64,000 nt of DNA from UKL13-3 sp964392775 (GTDB lineage: Bacteria > Bacteroidota > Bacteroidia > UKL13-3). The stretch's first letter is position 1. Each line of letters begins with the position of its first letter. The stretch lies in assembly GCA_964392775.1 (NCBI GenBank), contig CAYMRD010000010.1, positions 1-64,000 of the forward strand, read 5' to 3'. The translations under genes were made by a program, and so were the position numbers. The notes beneath the pieces are model-generated. The model was not told the DNA's origin, did not search any database, and was given only the letters and a program-made list of their open reading frames with translations. Below are positions 44,565 through 51,405 of the stretch, one piece after another.

Positions 44565-44888
44565 ATGAAGCGAATGGCTAATGTATATATCAACAAAGAA
44601 CTAGCAGGGATCTTGACTCACGAAAATGAATATACATTTCGTTATCAAGATTTATATTATAGTGATTCTAATAAACCAGCGATTAGCTTAACTCTACCGA
44701 AATCTAAGCAGGAATATACATCACCAATTCTTTTTCCATTTTTCTTTAACATGCTCGCGGAAGGAGTAAATCGACAATTGCAAAGTAGAAGATACAGAAT
44801 TGATGAAACAGATTACTTCGGCTTATTATTGGCAACAGCTCAATATGATACAATTGGGGCAATCACATTAGAGGAGATTAAAGAATGA
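44565..44888 (+). CDS. hipS: HipS-like antitoxin (HipA N-terminal subdomain)
   Basis: A 107-residue protein matching the N-subdomain 1 of HipA as a separate chain: ANVYINKELAGILTHE, FRYQDLYYS, PAISLTLP, FFFNMLAEG, DYFGLLLATA. In the E. coli O127 HipBST system this small protein is the antitoxin of the kinase. Its last four bases (ATGA) overlap the hipT start, which couples their translation. The start may be 44574 (second Met). It is AT-rich compared with the core genes. Confidence 0.88.
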   Translation: MKRMANVYINKELAGILTHENEYTFRYQDLYYSDSNKPAISLTLPKSKQEYTSPILFPFFFNMLAEGVNRQLQSRRYRIDETDYFGLLLATAQYDTIGAITLEEIKE

Positions 44889-45907
44889 GCACATTAGAAA
44901 TAAATGTTTGTCCTGGAACGTTAAAAGAAGGTTTCAATACATATAGTCCAGCTTGTAAAAAGAGGGTCTTTAATGGTCGAGCTGTAAGCCATATTTTACC
45001 ATTCCAAGCTCCTGACAAGGAAGGTGCGGATCAGGCTAAGTATCTTGAGAATAGAAAGAGGTTATCTATTTCAGGTGTTCAGGAAAAAATAACCTTATTT
45101 CTGGAAAAGAATAAATTTCGGTTCCCAGATGAAAATGAAGGAGGGCAATATATACTAAAGCCAATCCCAAGAGACTTATTACATGTAAGTCAAGTTCCTG
45201 CTAATGAGCATCTGACTATGCAAATTGCTGAGCAAGTTTTTGATATTCTAACTGCTCCAAATGCTATGATTTTTTTCAATGACTACTTACCAGCATACAT
45301 TACCAAACGCTTTGATATAAAAGAGGATGGCACAAGAAGAAGAAAAGAGGATTTTGCCTCTCTAGCACAAAAAACAGAAGAAAATGCAGGAAAAAATTTT
45401 AAGTATGACTATAGCTATCTTGGGGTTGCCGAATTGATTAAGAAATATGTCCCTGCATATATCCCACAACTAGAACGTTTTTATACTCTAATTCTATTTA
45501 ACTATCTTTTTAGTAATGGTGATGCTCACCTAAAGAACTTTTCACTACTTGAAACAGAGTCTAATGATTTTTTGCTGGCCCCAGCCTACGATTTAGTTTG
45601 TACCCGTATACATGTAGACGATGGGGATATGGGATTAAAAGAGGGCCTTTACGATGAAGACATTGATCATCCAAGCTATGCAAAGTATGGATTTCATGCC
45701 TATGACGATTTCTATGACTTTGGTCTAAAGATTGGGCTTAAAGAAAGTCGAATACAAAAGATTCTTTTGTCATTTTCATTGAATCAAGAAATTGTTTTGT
45801 CCTTAATCGATAGATCATTCCTTAATCCTGAATGCAAAGAGAATTATAGAAATCTGTATTTGGATAAACTTAGGCGATTCAAAATGTCAGAATCAGGAAG
45901 ACTTTAA
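44885..45907 (+). CDS. hipT: HipT-like serine/threonine kinase toxin
   Basis: A 340-residue kinase, shorter than HipA (~435) because its N-subdomain is the separate HipS. The SIS motif (residues 61-63, RLSISGVQEK) is the two-serine autophosphorylation loop of HipT. Lys92 (ILKPI) binds ATP; Asp213 in NGDAHLKN is the catalytic base; Asp236 in PAYDL coordinates magnesium. All are intact, so the toxin is probably active. Known HipT proteins phosphorylate tryptophanyl-tRNA synthetase; the target here is untested. The gene is followed by Argonaute debris and repeat B. Confidence 0.92.
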   Translation: MSTLEINVCPGTLKEGFNTYSPACKKRVFNGRAVSHILPFQAPDKEGADQAKYLENRKRLSISGVQEKITLFLEKNKFRFPDENEGGQYILKPIPRDLLHVSQVPANEHLTMQIAEQVFDILTAPNAMIFFNDYLPAYITKRFDIKEDGTRRRKEDFASLAQKTEENAGKNFKYDYSYLGVAELIKKYVPAYIPQLERFYTLILFNYLFSNGDAHLKNFSLLETESNDFLLAPAYDLVCTRIHVDDGDMGLKEGLYDEDIDHPSYAKYGFHAYDDFYDFGLKIGLKESRIQKILLSFSLNQEIVLSLIDRSFLNPECKENYRNLYLDKLRRFKMSESGRL

Positions 45908-45958
45908 TTCTATTAAATTGAAATAAGTCGTGCTCTATAACTGAGATCTCTATAAAAC

Positions 45959-46114
45959 TTACATGTAAAAAGCATACGATTCTTTGGGTTGTTCATTTTC
46001 GCCAAGATATTTCATAATTTCACCAACACGCCTTGCACAGCCAATAGTGATAGGATATTTATTATCAAACTGTGTGTTATTCCAATTCATTTTAGTCAAA
46101 CCAAGCACTTCTTT
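45959..46114 (-). pseudogene. prokaryotic Argonaute, C-terminal PIWI remnant
   Basis: Read leftward to the TAA at 45961-45959, the frame gives KEVLGLTKMNWNNTQFDNKY, then PITIGCARRVGEIMKYL and SYAFYM. The LTKMNWNNTQFD...PIT segment is the conserved C-terminal end of prokaryotic Argonaute PIWI domains. About 50 codons survive, with no stop or shift. The upstream part is cut off at the edge of repeat B, so the gene was truncated by that insertion or deletion. It indicates that an Argonaute-based defence locus once stood here; which subclass (long or short) cannot be told. Confidence 0.72.
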
Positions 46115-46294
46115 AAAGTGATGAATGGGACACGTAGAAATTATAAAATCAATCAGAACAACCTCTCATACATTTAAAACAAAAAAGATAAGGTTCATTA
46201 CGCCCTCTCATTTGTCTTTCTTCAACAACAAACCTGCTGAAAACAAATGAAATATAAAAACAGAATTCGAATAAGTGATAAATGGTACACTGCC
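46115..46294. repeat. 180-bp direct repeat, copy B
   Basis: Perfect copy of 44015-44194. The left edge cuts the Argonaute remnant; the right edge is the shared TGCC. The two copies frame the HipBST operon. Confidence 0.9.
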
Positions 46295-46337
46295 GGAAAA
46301 GTGTAGAAGGCTTTGGAAAAATTGCGAGCGAAAAATA

Positions 46338-46406
46338 AATAACAGTTTACAGTTTGTTGTGATGGCATTCCTCAGAATTCTACTCAATAGATTATGAACA
46401 GGCTCT
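46338..46406 (-). repeat. 69-bp direct repeat, copy 2
   Basis: Perfect copy of 41997-42065. On the complement it interrupts the RHS core just after NPRLGRF and is preceded by TTA, against TAA in copy 1 (both TNA). Confidence 0.75.
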
Positions 46407-46522
46407 AAGAACCGTCCTAATCTCGGATTATAAATTCTGAACCCATAATCTTGTTGATTTCCAGCTCCGGAAACTTCATTATCATTCTCCTTGCCATTGA
46501 ACCCGAAACGGTGCAACTCCAC
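46407..46522 (-). pseudogene. RHS repeat-associated core fragment
   Basis: About 38 codons of the RHS/YD core C-terminus: FGFNGKENDNEV, GNQQDYGFRIYNPRLGRF. In complete RHS toxins the variable toxic tip follows this core. Here it ends at the 69-bp repeat, so it is an orphan core fragment, as used for switching toxin tips by recombination. Confidence 0.75.
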
Positions 46523-46525
46523 CCA

Positions 46526-47017
46526 CTACCGTCTTTTTGTTCCTCGTTTAATTCCACTATTCTCAAAATTTTGAATCATTAAACTGTAACATGTTATAAC
46601 ATTTTTGCTTTCGATTGATTCAATTTCAGTGAGAATATGTTGTAACTTATTTAGACTTTCAAGCAGGCTTTCTTCATTCCCAATAATTGAATAAGTGGCA
46701 TTCATAGTATCATTTGTCACAATTATTAAATAGTTATGCCCCCCATGAGATGAACCGTCACCAAAGGAATAAATTGTATTAGGAACAGATGTATAAAACA
46801 CAGATTGGATTTTGTGAGCAAAATAGGTTTTATTTCGAACCAGATCAGCATATCTATTATTGCTATCTTTAACTAAAGAATGCTCAATGATATTTCTAAC
46901 ATAGGCCGGTATATTCTGGGCCATTAATATGTTATTGTTGAAATTTAAAAAAGTCACAATAACTAAGCAAAAATTAATTTTAATTATTTTCATTTCATTT
47001 GTGTTATGAAAGATCAT
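46526..47017 (-). CDS. small exported protein, candidate RHS immunity relic
   Basis: A 163-residue protein I cannot assign. Residues 9-34 look like a signal peptide (KIIKINFCLVIVTFLNF... ILMAQ), so the start may be Met9 at 46993. Its first ATG overlaps the stop of the upstream remnant (TAATG), as toxin and immunity genes often do. Context (RHS core debris on both sides) suggests an immunity or toxin-associated gene. There is no catalytic motif. The Gly/Ser segment FGDGSSHGGHNYLII near residue 85 is the most distinctive stretch. Confidence 0.5.
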   Translation of the reverse strand: MIFHNTNEMKIIKINFCLVIVTFLNFNNNILMAQNIPAYVRNIIEHSLVKDSNNRYADLVRNKTYFAHKIQSVFYTSVPNTIYSFGDGSSHGGHNYLIIVTNDTMNATYSIIGNEESLLESLNKLQHILTEIESIESKNVITCYSLMIQNFENSGIKRGTKRR

Positions 47018-47142
47018 TATTTTTTTTCAACATCGTGAACTTTCGTTCCTTCTTTGTCAACACTTTGATAAAATTTCACTTCATTTTCTGTTGGCTTTTT
47101 CTCAGGATCACTTGGAGAGGGCACAACACTCCTGTTAGATTT
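47017..47142 (-). pseudogene. C-terminal coding remnant, possible toxin tip
   Basis: A frame without stops ends VKFYQSVDKEGTKVHDVEKK at TAA 47019-47017, overlapping the next start. It begins at the GC-rich hairpin, beyond which the frame meets a TGA. I do not recognise the sequence. Its position (toxin tip before immunity gene) fits an RHS cassette. Confidence 0.4.
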
Positions 47143-47177
47143 CCCGTTGGCGCGGACGTGTCGTCCGCGCCAACGGG
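47143..47177. repeat. 35-bp GC-rich perfect palindrome
   Basis: CCCGTTGGCGCGGACG (47143-47158), loop TGT, then its exact complement to 47177. It stands out in an AT-rich setting. Such hairpins look like dispersed REP-type units. Confidence 0.75.
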
Positions 47178-47279
47178 GATACAAGCATCTTCACAGAATT
47201 GTTCTTTCCTATTGAACTCGTCATGGATGATAAATGAGACATTCCACTTAGGGCAATTAAATATAATTTCTTCTCGCTA

Positions 47280-47393
47280 AAAAAAGATAAGGTTCATTAC
47301 GCCCTCTCATTTGCCTTTCTCCAACAACAAACCTGCTGAAAACAAATGAAATATAAAAACAGAATTCGAATAAGTGATAAATGGTACACTGCC
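47280..47393. repeat. partial third copy (C) of the 180-bp repeat
   Basis: Matches bases 44081-44194 over 114 positions with two T-to-C changes, sharing the same TGCC end. The left 66 bases are missing. It abuts the IS1-like remnant at 47394. Confidence 0.88.
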
Positions 47394-47502
47394 GACAGCT
47401 ATGCTGTTGATACTTTTTACATAACAGGCATTGAAATTTTTGAGTTCCATTTTTCTAAAAACCTTTCTTAATGCATTGAGCATCACAAAGTTTACACCTC
47501 AT
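47394..47502 (-). pseudogene. IS1-like transposase N-terminal stub
   Basis: From the ATG at 47502 the frame reads RCKLCDAQCIKKGFRK; after a one-base shift it continues NGTQKFQCLLCKKYQQHS. The paired CxxC sites match the zinc ribbon of InsA-type proteins. The sequence is frameshifted and cut by repeat C, so it is dead. Bases 47503-47553 hold nothing else of note except a GGCAGAGTT direct repeat. Confidence 0.55.
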
Positions 47503-47553
47503 ATTTTCAGGTGATAATTAGGAACACGACTCTGGCAGAGTTGGCAGAGTTCT

Positions 47554-47590
47554 AAAAAAATAAGGGTTTCAACAATCTGTCAAAACCCTT
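47554..47590 (-). terminator. terminator of the fMet tRNA
   Basis: AAGGGTTT (47562-47569) pairs with AAACCCTT (47583-47590). Read leftward the hairpin is followed by TTATTTTTTT. Confidence 0.75.
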
Positions 47591-47601
47591 TATTTTACTT
47601 G

Positions 47602-47673
<72 letters not shown>

Positions 47674-47743
47674 ATGTATCTTTTGTTTATTGAAACTTCT
47701 GATTGTCGCCAACCAAACCATAATATGTTTGTTTTTCGGGGAT

Positions 47744-47774
47744 GCAAATATAGTGAGCTTTTAATAGAATGCAA
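47744..47774 (-). promoter_or_regulatory. tRNA-fMet promoter
   Basis: On the complement TTGCAT (47774-47769), 16 bases, TATATTTGC (47752-47744). It has the same geometry as the rRNA promoters and lies 71 bp upstream of the tRNA. Confidence 0.75.
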
Positions 47775-47821
47775 CTATTTTCTGAAATTATTGTTGTTTC
47801 TTTGCAGCTCAATTTGTTAGC

Positions 47822-48709
47822 ATGTCACATCAGTCTGGTTTTATAAGTATCATCGGTAAACCCAATGTTGGTAAATCAACATTGATGAATGCCCTCGTAG
47901 GTGAAAAACTTTCTATTATTTCGCCAAAGGTGCAAACCACGCGCCACCGCATCATGGGTATTTTGAGTAAACCCGAATACCAACTGGTGTTTTCGGATAC
48001 TCCCGGTATCATCGAGCCTAAGTACAAACTACATGGCAATATGATGCAGTTTGTAAACGAAAGCCTTGCAGATGCCGATGTTGTGATTTACCTGACCGAT
48101 ACCTTTACCTCGGCCGAAAAAGACGCGGAACTCATTGAGCGCATTAAGCTTATCAAAAGTCCTTTACTCATTGTGGTAAACAAAGTAGATGAATTGACCA
48201 CCACCGAACAAATGATGGAACGGGTTAGCTTTTGGGAACAGCAAGTGCCAACAGCAACCGTGATTTCTATTTCGGCTCTCAACAAGTTTAACCTCGATGT
48301 TTTATTGCAAAACATTTTGAAGCATACACCTGTAGCTCCTCCTTTTTACCCTGATGATCAGCTCACCGACAAATCGGAACGTTTTATTGCTTCCGAAATG
48401 ATTCGCGAAAAAATCATGATGCGCTATAAGGAAGAAATTCCATACAGCGTTCAGGTTGAAGTGGTTGAATTTAAAGAAGAAGAAAAGCTTATCCGCATAA
48501 GTGCCGAAATTTATGTAATGCGCGATTCGCAAAAAATCATCCTCATCGGTAAAGGAGGCATCGCTCTTAAACAAGTTGGGATTGCCGCACGCAGAGATAT
48601 GGAAAAGTTTTTCGGTAAACAGGTATTTCTGCAAACCTTTGTAAAGGTGAAAGAAAACTGGAGAGACGATGACCGCATGCTCAAACATTTTGGATATAAA
48701 AACGACTAA
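47822..48709 (+). CDS. era: GTPase Era
   Basis: A GTPase that binds the 3' end of 16S rRNA and aids small-subunit maturation. The 295-residue protein has G1 GKPNVGKST near residue 12, G2 region TTRHRIMG, G3 DTPG, G4 NKVD and a C-terminal KH domain (VMRDSQKIILIGKGG). The length is standard. It is divergent from the fMet tRNA and 37 bp before der, a frequent Bacteroidota neighbour. Confidence 0.97.
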   Translation: MSHQSGFISIIGKPNVGKSTLMNALVGEKLSIISPKVQTTRHRIMGILSKPEYQLVFSDTPGIIEPKYKLHGNMMQFVNESLADADVVIYLTDTFTSAEKDAELIERIKLIKSPLLIVVNKVDELTTTEQMMERVSFWEQQVPTATVISISALNKFNLDVLLQNILKHTPVAPPFYPDDQLTDKSERFIASEMIREKIMMRYKEEIPYSVQVEVVEFKEEEKLIRISAEIYVMRDSQKIILIGKGGIALKQVGIAARRDMEKFFGKQVFLQTFVKVKENWRDDDRMLKHFGYKND

Positions 48710-48746
48710 GCGCAGCGATTTGCGCAACTAAAAAGAAAATACACAC

Positions 48747-50066
48747 ATGGGAAATATAGTAGCTATTGTAGGACGACCAAACGTTGGGAAATCAACCTTA
48801 TTTAACCGGTTGGTTGGAAACCGTAAGGCCATTGTTGACGATTATTCGGGTGTTACCCGCGACCGTCATTACGGGCTTGCCGAATGGACAGGACGTGAGT
48901 TCACCATTATTGACACCGGAGGATTTGTAGACGGCTCGGATGACATCTTCGAATCGGCCATTAACAGTCAGGTTAAACTTGCTGTTCAGGAGGCCGATGT
49001 AATCGCATTTATGGTTGATGTTGCAGACGGCATCACGGATTTAGACAAGTCGGTTGCAAACCTGTTGCGCAAAAGCAAAAAGCCTGTAATGCTTGTGGTG
49101 AACAAAGTGGATAACAACGATAGGATCGCTTACGCCAGCGAATTTTATGGTTTAGGTTTCGATAAGCTGTTTAATATTTCATCCGCATCAGGAAGTGGAA
49201 CAGGCGATTTATTGGATGAGATTGTGGCCAACTTACCGGCTCCAACCGAAGAAGATGAAAACGAAGAAGAAGCGGAATCGCTTCCTAAAATTGCCATCGT
49301 AGGACGTCCAAATGTTGGCAAATCATCACTGGTAAATGCTCTTTTGGGCGAAGAACGCAATATTGTAACCGAAGTGGCCGGAACTACCCGCGATACCATT
49401 GATACGCTTTACAACGGATTCGGACATAAATTTTTACTGATTGATACGGCCGGAATCAGACGTAAAGCCAAAGTTAAAGAAGATATCGAGTTTTACTCGG
49501 TGATGCGTTCCGTTAAAGCCATTGAAAACTGTGATGTTGCTGTTTTGGTGATTGATGCCACCGTAGGCATTGACTCTCAGGACATCAACCTTGTTCATTT
49601 AATTGAAACCAACAGCAAGGGCATGGTGGTATTGGTAAACAAATGGGATTTGGTTGAAAAAGACCATAAAACATCTGTTGAGTTCGAGAAAGTCATTCGC
49701 AAAAAACTGGAACCGTTTACCGATGTGCCTATTATTTTCACCTCGGCCATAACCAAACAGCGTATTCACAAAGCCGTTGAAATGGCTATGCTGGTAAATG
49801 AGAACCGCAAACGCAGAATCCCAACACATAAACTAAATGATGTGATGCTGGCACATATTGAGGCCTACCAGCCGCCTGCAATCAAAGGTAAATATGTAAA
49901 AATCAAGTTTGTAACCCAATTACCGGGCCGCAGTCCTAAGTTTGCATTCTTCTGTAACTTACCTCAATACATTAACGACAGCTACAAACGCTATCTTGAG
50001 AACAAACTGAGAGAAAGCTTTGATTTACATGGAGTTCCAACAACAATATTCATGCGTAAAAAATAA
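48747..50066 (+). CDS. der: GTPase Der (EngA)
   Basis: An essential GTPase for 50S subunit assembly with two tandem G domains: GRPNVGKSTLFN at ~8 and GRPNVGKSSLVN at ~186, with NKVD and NKWD as their G4 boxes. A C-terminal KH-like domain includes RSPKFAFFCN. The linker between the G domains is acidic (EEDENEEEAE). At 439 residues it is normal. It forms an operon with era. Confidence 0.98.
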   Translation: MGNIVAIVGRPNVGKSTLFNRLVGNRKAIVDDYSGVTRDRHYGLAEWTGREFTIIDTGGFVDGSDDIFESAINSQVKLAVQEADVIAFMVDVADGITDLDKSVANLLRKSKKPVMLVVNKVDNNDRIAYASEFYGLGFDKLFNISSASGSGTGDLLDEIVANLPAPTEEDENEEEAESLPKIAIVGRPNVGKSSLVNALLGEERNIVTEVAGTTRDTIDTLYNGFGHKFLLIDTAGIRRKAKVKEDIEFYSVMRSVKAIENCDVAVLVIDATVGIDSQDINLVHLIETNSKGMVVLVNKWDLVEKDHKTSVEFEKVIRKKLEPFTDVPIIFTSAITKQRIHKAVEMAMLVNENRKRRIPTHKLNDVMLAHIEAYQPPAIKGKYVKIKFVTQLPGRSPKFAFFCNLPQYINDSYKRYLENKLRESFDLHGVPTTIFMRKK

Positions 50067-50071
50067 ATATA

Positions 50072-50102
50072 TTGCAATTCTCATGGCCTTGCATACATTT
50101 GC
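50072..50102 (+). promoter_or_regulatory. promoter of the small lipoprotein gene
   Basis: TTGCAA (50072-50077), 16 bases, TACATTTGC (50094-50102), exact in both boxes, and the same spacing as the rRNA and tRNA promoters. Confidence 0.8.
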
Positions 50103-50133
50103 ACCGAATTTTAACCAATAAATATTTATTACA

Positions 50134-50340
50134 ATGAAAAAAGTATTATCAATCCTTGCTGCTGCTTCAATGTTGGCAGTAATCGCTTGCGGTCCTTCTG
50201 CTGAAGAAAAAAAGAAAGCTGACGAAAAACGTATCCAAGATTCAATCGAAGCGGCTCAACGTATGGCTGATTCATTAGCTGCTATGGAAGCTGCTATGAT
50301 GCCTGCTGATTCAGCTGCTGCTGATTCAGTTGCTAACTAA
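50134..50340 (+). CDS. small lipoprotein
   Basis: A 68-residue protein with a lipoprotein signal (lipobox AVIAC, Cys19). The mature part is a charged helix (EEKKKADEKRIQDSIEAAQ) with repeated Ala-Asp-Ser steps and a short tail (AADSVAN). It has its own strong promoter and terminator, so it should be abundantly expressed, like a small Lpp-type envelope protein. The function is unknown. Codon use is strongly biased to GCT for Ala, consistent with high expression. Confidence 0.82.
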   Translation: MKKVLSILAAASMLAVIACGPSAEEKKKADEKRIQDSIEAAQRMADSLAAMEAAMMPADSAAADSVAN

Positions 50341-50367
50341 TCAGAAGTTGCAGAAACGCATTAATCT

Positions 50368-50397
50368 AAAAAAGAGTGCTTAGGCACTCTTTTTTTT
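50368..50397 (+). terminator. lipoprotein terminator
   Basis: AAAAAAGAGTGC pairs with GCACTCTTTTTT around TTAG; an eight-T tail follows. Confidence 0.93.
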
Positions 50398-50417
50398 ACC
50401 CCTGAAATCAAAAAGAA

Positions 50418-50450
50418 TTTGTTTTTAAAAACCGGAAGGCATACTTTTGC
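50418..50450 (+). promoter_or_regulatory. rpmH promoter
   Basis: TACTTTTGC (50442-50450), exact TAnnTTTGC, with TTTG at 50418-50421, 20 bases upstream. The ATG is 21 bp downstream of the box. Confidence 0.65.
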
Positions 50451-50470
50451 CGTCCTAATTAGTATAACGT

Positions 50471-50632
50471 ATGTCACTAAGAACGTTTCAACCTTCTGTA
50501 AGAAAAAGAAGAAATAAGCACGGATTCCGTGAAAGAATGAGCACTGCATCAGGCCGTAAAGTAATTAATGCCCGCAGAGCACGTGGACGCAAGAAACTTA
50601 CCGTTTCAAGCGAAAAACGCCACAAAAAATAA
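50471..50632 (+). CDS. rpmH: 50S ribosomal protein L34
   Basis: A 53-residue ribosomal protein, longer than the 46 of E. coli. It matches the family: SLRTFQPSVRKRRNKHGFRE, RMSTASGRKVINARRARGR, KKLTVSSEKRHKK. It begins the standard cluster rpmH-rnpA-yidD. The gap to rnpA is 82 bp and carries a set of TTCGAA motifs. Confidence 0.97.
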   Translation: MSLRTFQPSVRKRRNKHGFRERMSTASGRKVINARRARGRKKLTVSSEKRHKK

Positions 50633-50661
50633 TCAGAATAAATTTCGAAATTCGAATCCCG

Positions 50662-50713
50662 CAAATTCGAAAACTTAATTTTTTCGGATTTCGGATTTTT
50701 GTATTCGAATTTG
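50662..50713. repeat. inverted repeat between rpmH and rnpA
   Basis: CAAATTCGAA (50662-50671) and TTCGAATTTG (50704-50713) are exact complements. More TTCGAA copies lie at 50644 and 50651. The pairing would form a stem just before the rnpA start, perhaps a processing or attenuation site. Confidence 0.5.
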
Positions 50714-50714
50714 T

Positions 50715-51101
50715 ATGTATACATTTCATAAATCAGAAAGGTTATGCAGCCTCCGGCTCATTGCCCAACTGTTTGCAAAAGGAAACCCGAGCATTGTCAG
50801 GTTTCCTTTTCGTTTTACATGGGTAACAGCCAAACTTGAGCAGGCCGTACCCATTCAGGTGGTATTTGTGGTTCCCAAACGAAAGTTTCAACGCGCCAAT
50901 GCCCGTAATGCCATCAAACGGCACATGAGGGAGTTGTACCGTTTAAACAAACCGGCATTGTATGAGCAGCTTCCTGCCGGCAAGCAGTTTGCACTGGCCA
51001 TTTTATACAGTGGAAATACCCATCTGAGTTATACTGAACTTCAAAAATCCTTTACTGCTTTAATCAAACAACTGGCTCATGAAATGGCGAAACTGGATTA
51101 A
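50715..51101 (+). CDS. rnpA: ribonuclease P protein component
   Basis: The protein cofactor of RNase P, which matures the 5' end of tRNAs. The 128 residues include the RNR motif ARNAIKRHMRELYR and the hydrophobic FTW / VPIQVVFVVPKR strands. It overlaps yidD by 23 bp. The start ATG 50715 follows the inverted repeat by one base. L34 and RnpA are often co-expressed. Confidence 0.94.
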   Translation: MYTFHKSERLCSLRLIAQLFAKGNPSIVRFPFRFTWVTAKLEQAVPIQVVFVVPKRKFQRANARNAIKRHMRELYRLNKPALYEQLPAGKQFALAILYSGNTHLSYTELQKSFTALIKQLAHEMAKLD

Positions 51102-51306
51102 TGCTCCCTTTATCTTACTCATCAAGATATATCAGGCTATCATCTCGCCCATATTGCCCAATGCATGCAGGTATACTCCCACCTGCTCCCATTACACCGA
51201 ACAGGCCATCCGAAAATATGGAATTATAAAAGGAATATGGCTTGGTGTCAGGCGGATTTCACGTTGCCACCCATGGGGCGGAAGCGGGTATGATCCTCTC
51301 CCCTAA
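51079..51306 (+). CDS. yidD: membrane protein insertion efficiency factor YidD
   Basis: A 75-residue membrane-associated protein that helps YidC insertion. Family features are IYQAIISPILPNACRYTPTC, the HYTEQAIRKYGIIKG helix and the CHPWGGSGYDP end. The start overlaps rnpA. The classical next gene yidC is not here. Confidence 0.95.
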   Translation: MKWRNWINAPFILLIKIYQAIISPILPNACRYTPTCSHYTEQAIRKYGIIKGIWLGVRRISRCHPWGGSGYDPLP

Positions 51307-51351
51307 ACCGTTTATCAATTAGTACATCATTTCATTCATTTTGTATGTAAC

Positions 51352-51372
51352 TTCGGTTTGATTATAACCGAA
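51352..51372 (+). promoter_or_regulatory. hairpin upstream of the ctpA gene
   Basis: TTCGGTT pairs with AACCGAA around a seven-base loop, 33 bp before the ATG. No T run follows, so it is not a terminator. Confidence 0.3.
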
Positions 51373-51405
51373 TGTTGTTCATTATTGTATTGACATCTTA
51401 TATCT

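Noticed and set aside
46999..47280. 93-residue plus-strand ORF
   Set aside because: It reads through the GC hairpin and opposite to better coding remnants; no family match.
43828..47502. Whole island as a prophage
   Set aside because: No capsid, terminase or lysis genes; only fragments of mobile and toxin genes.
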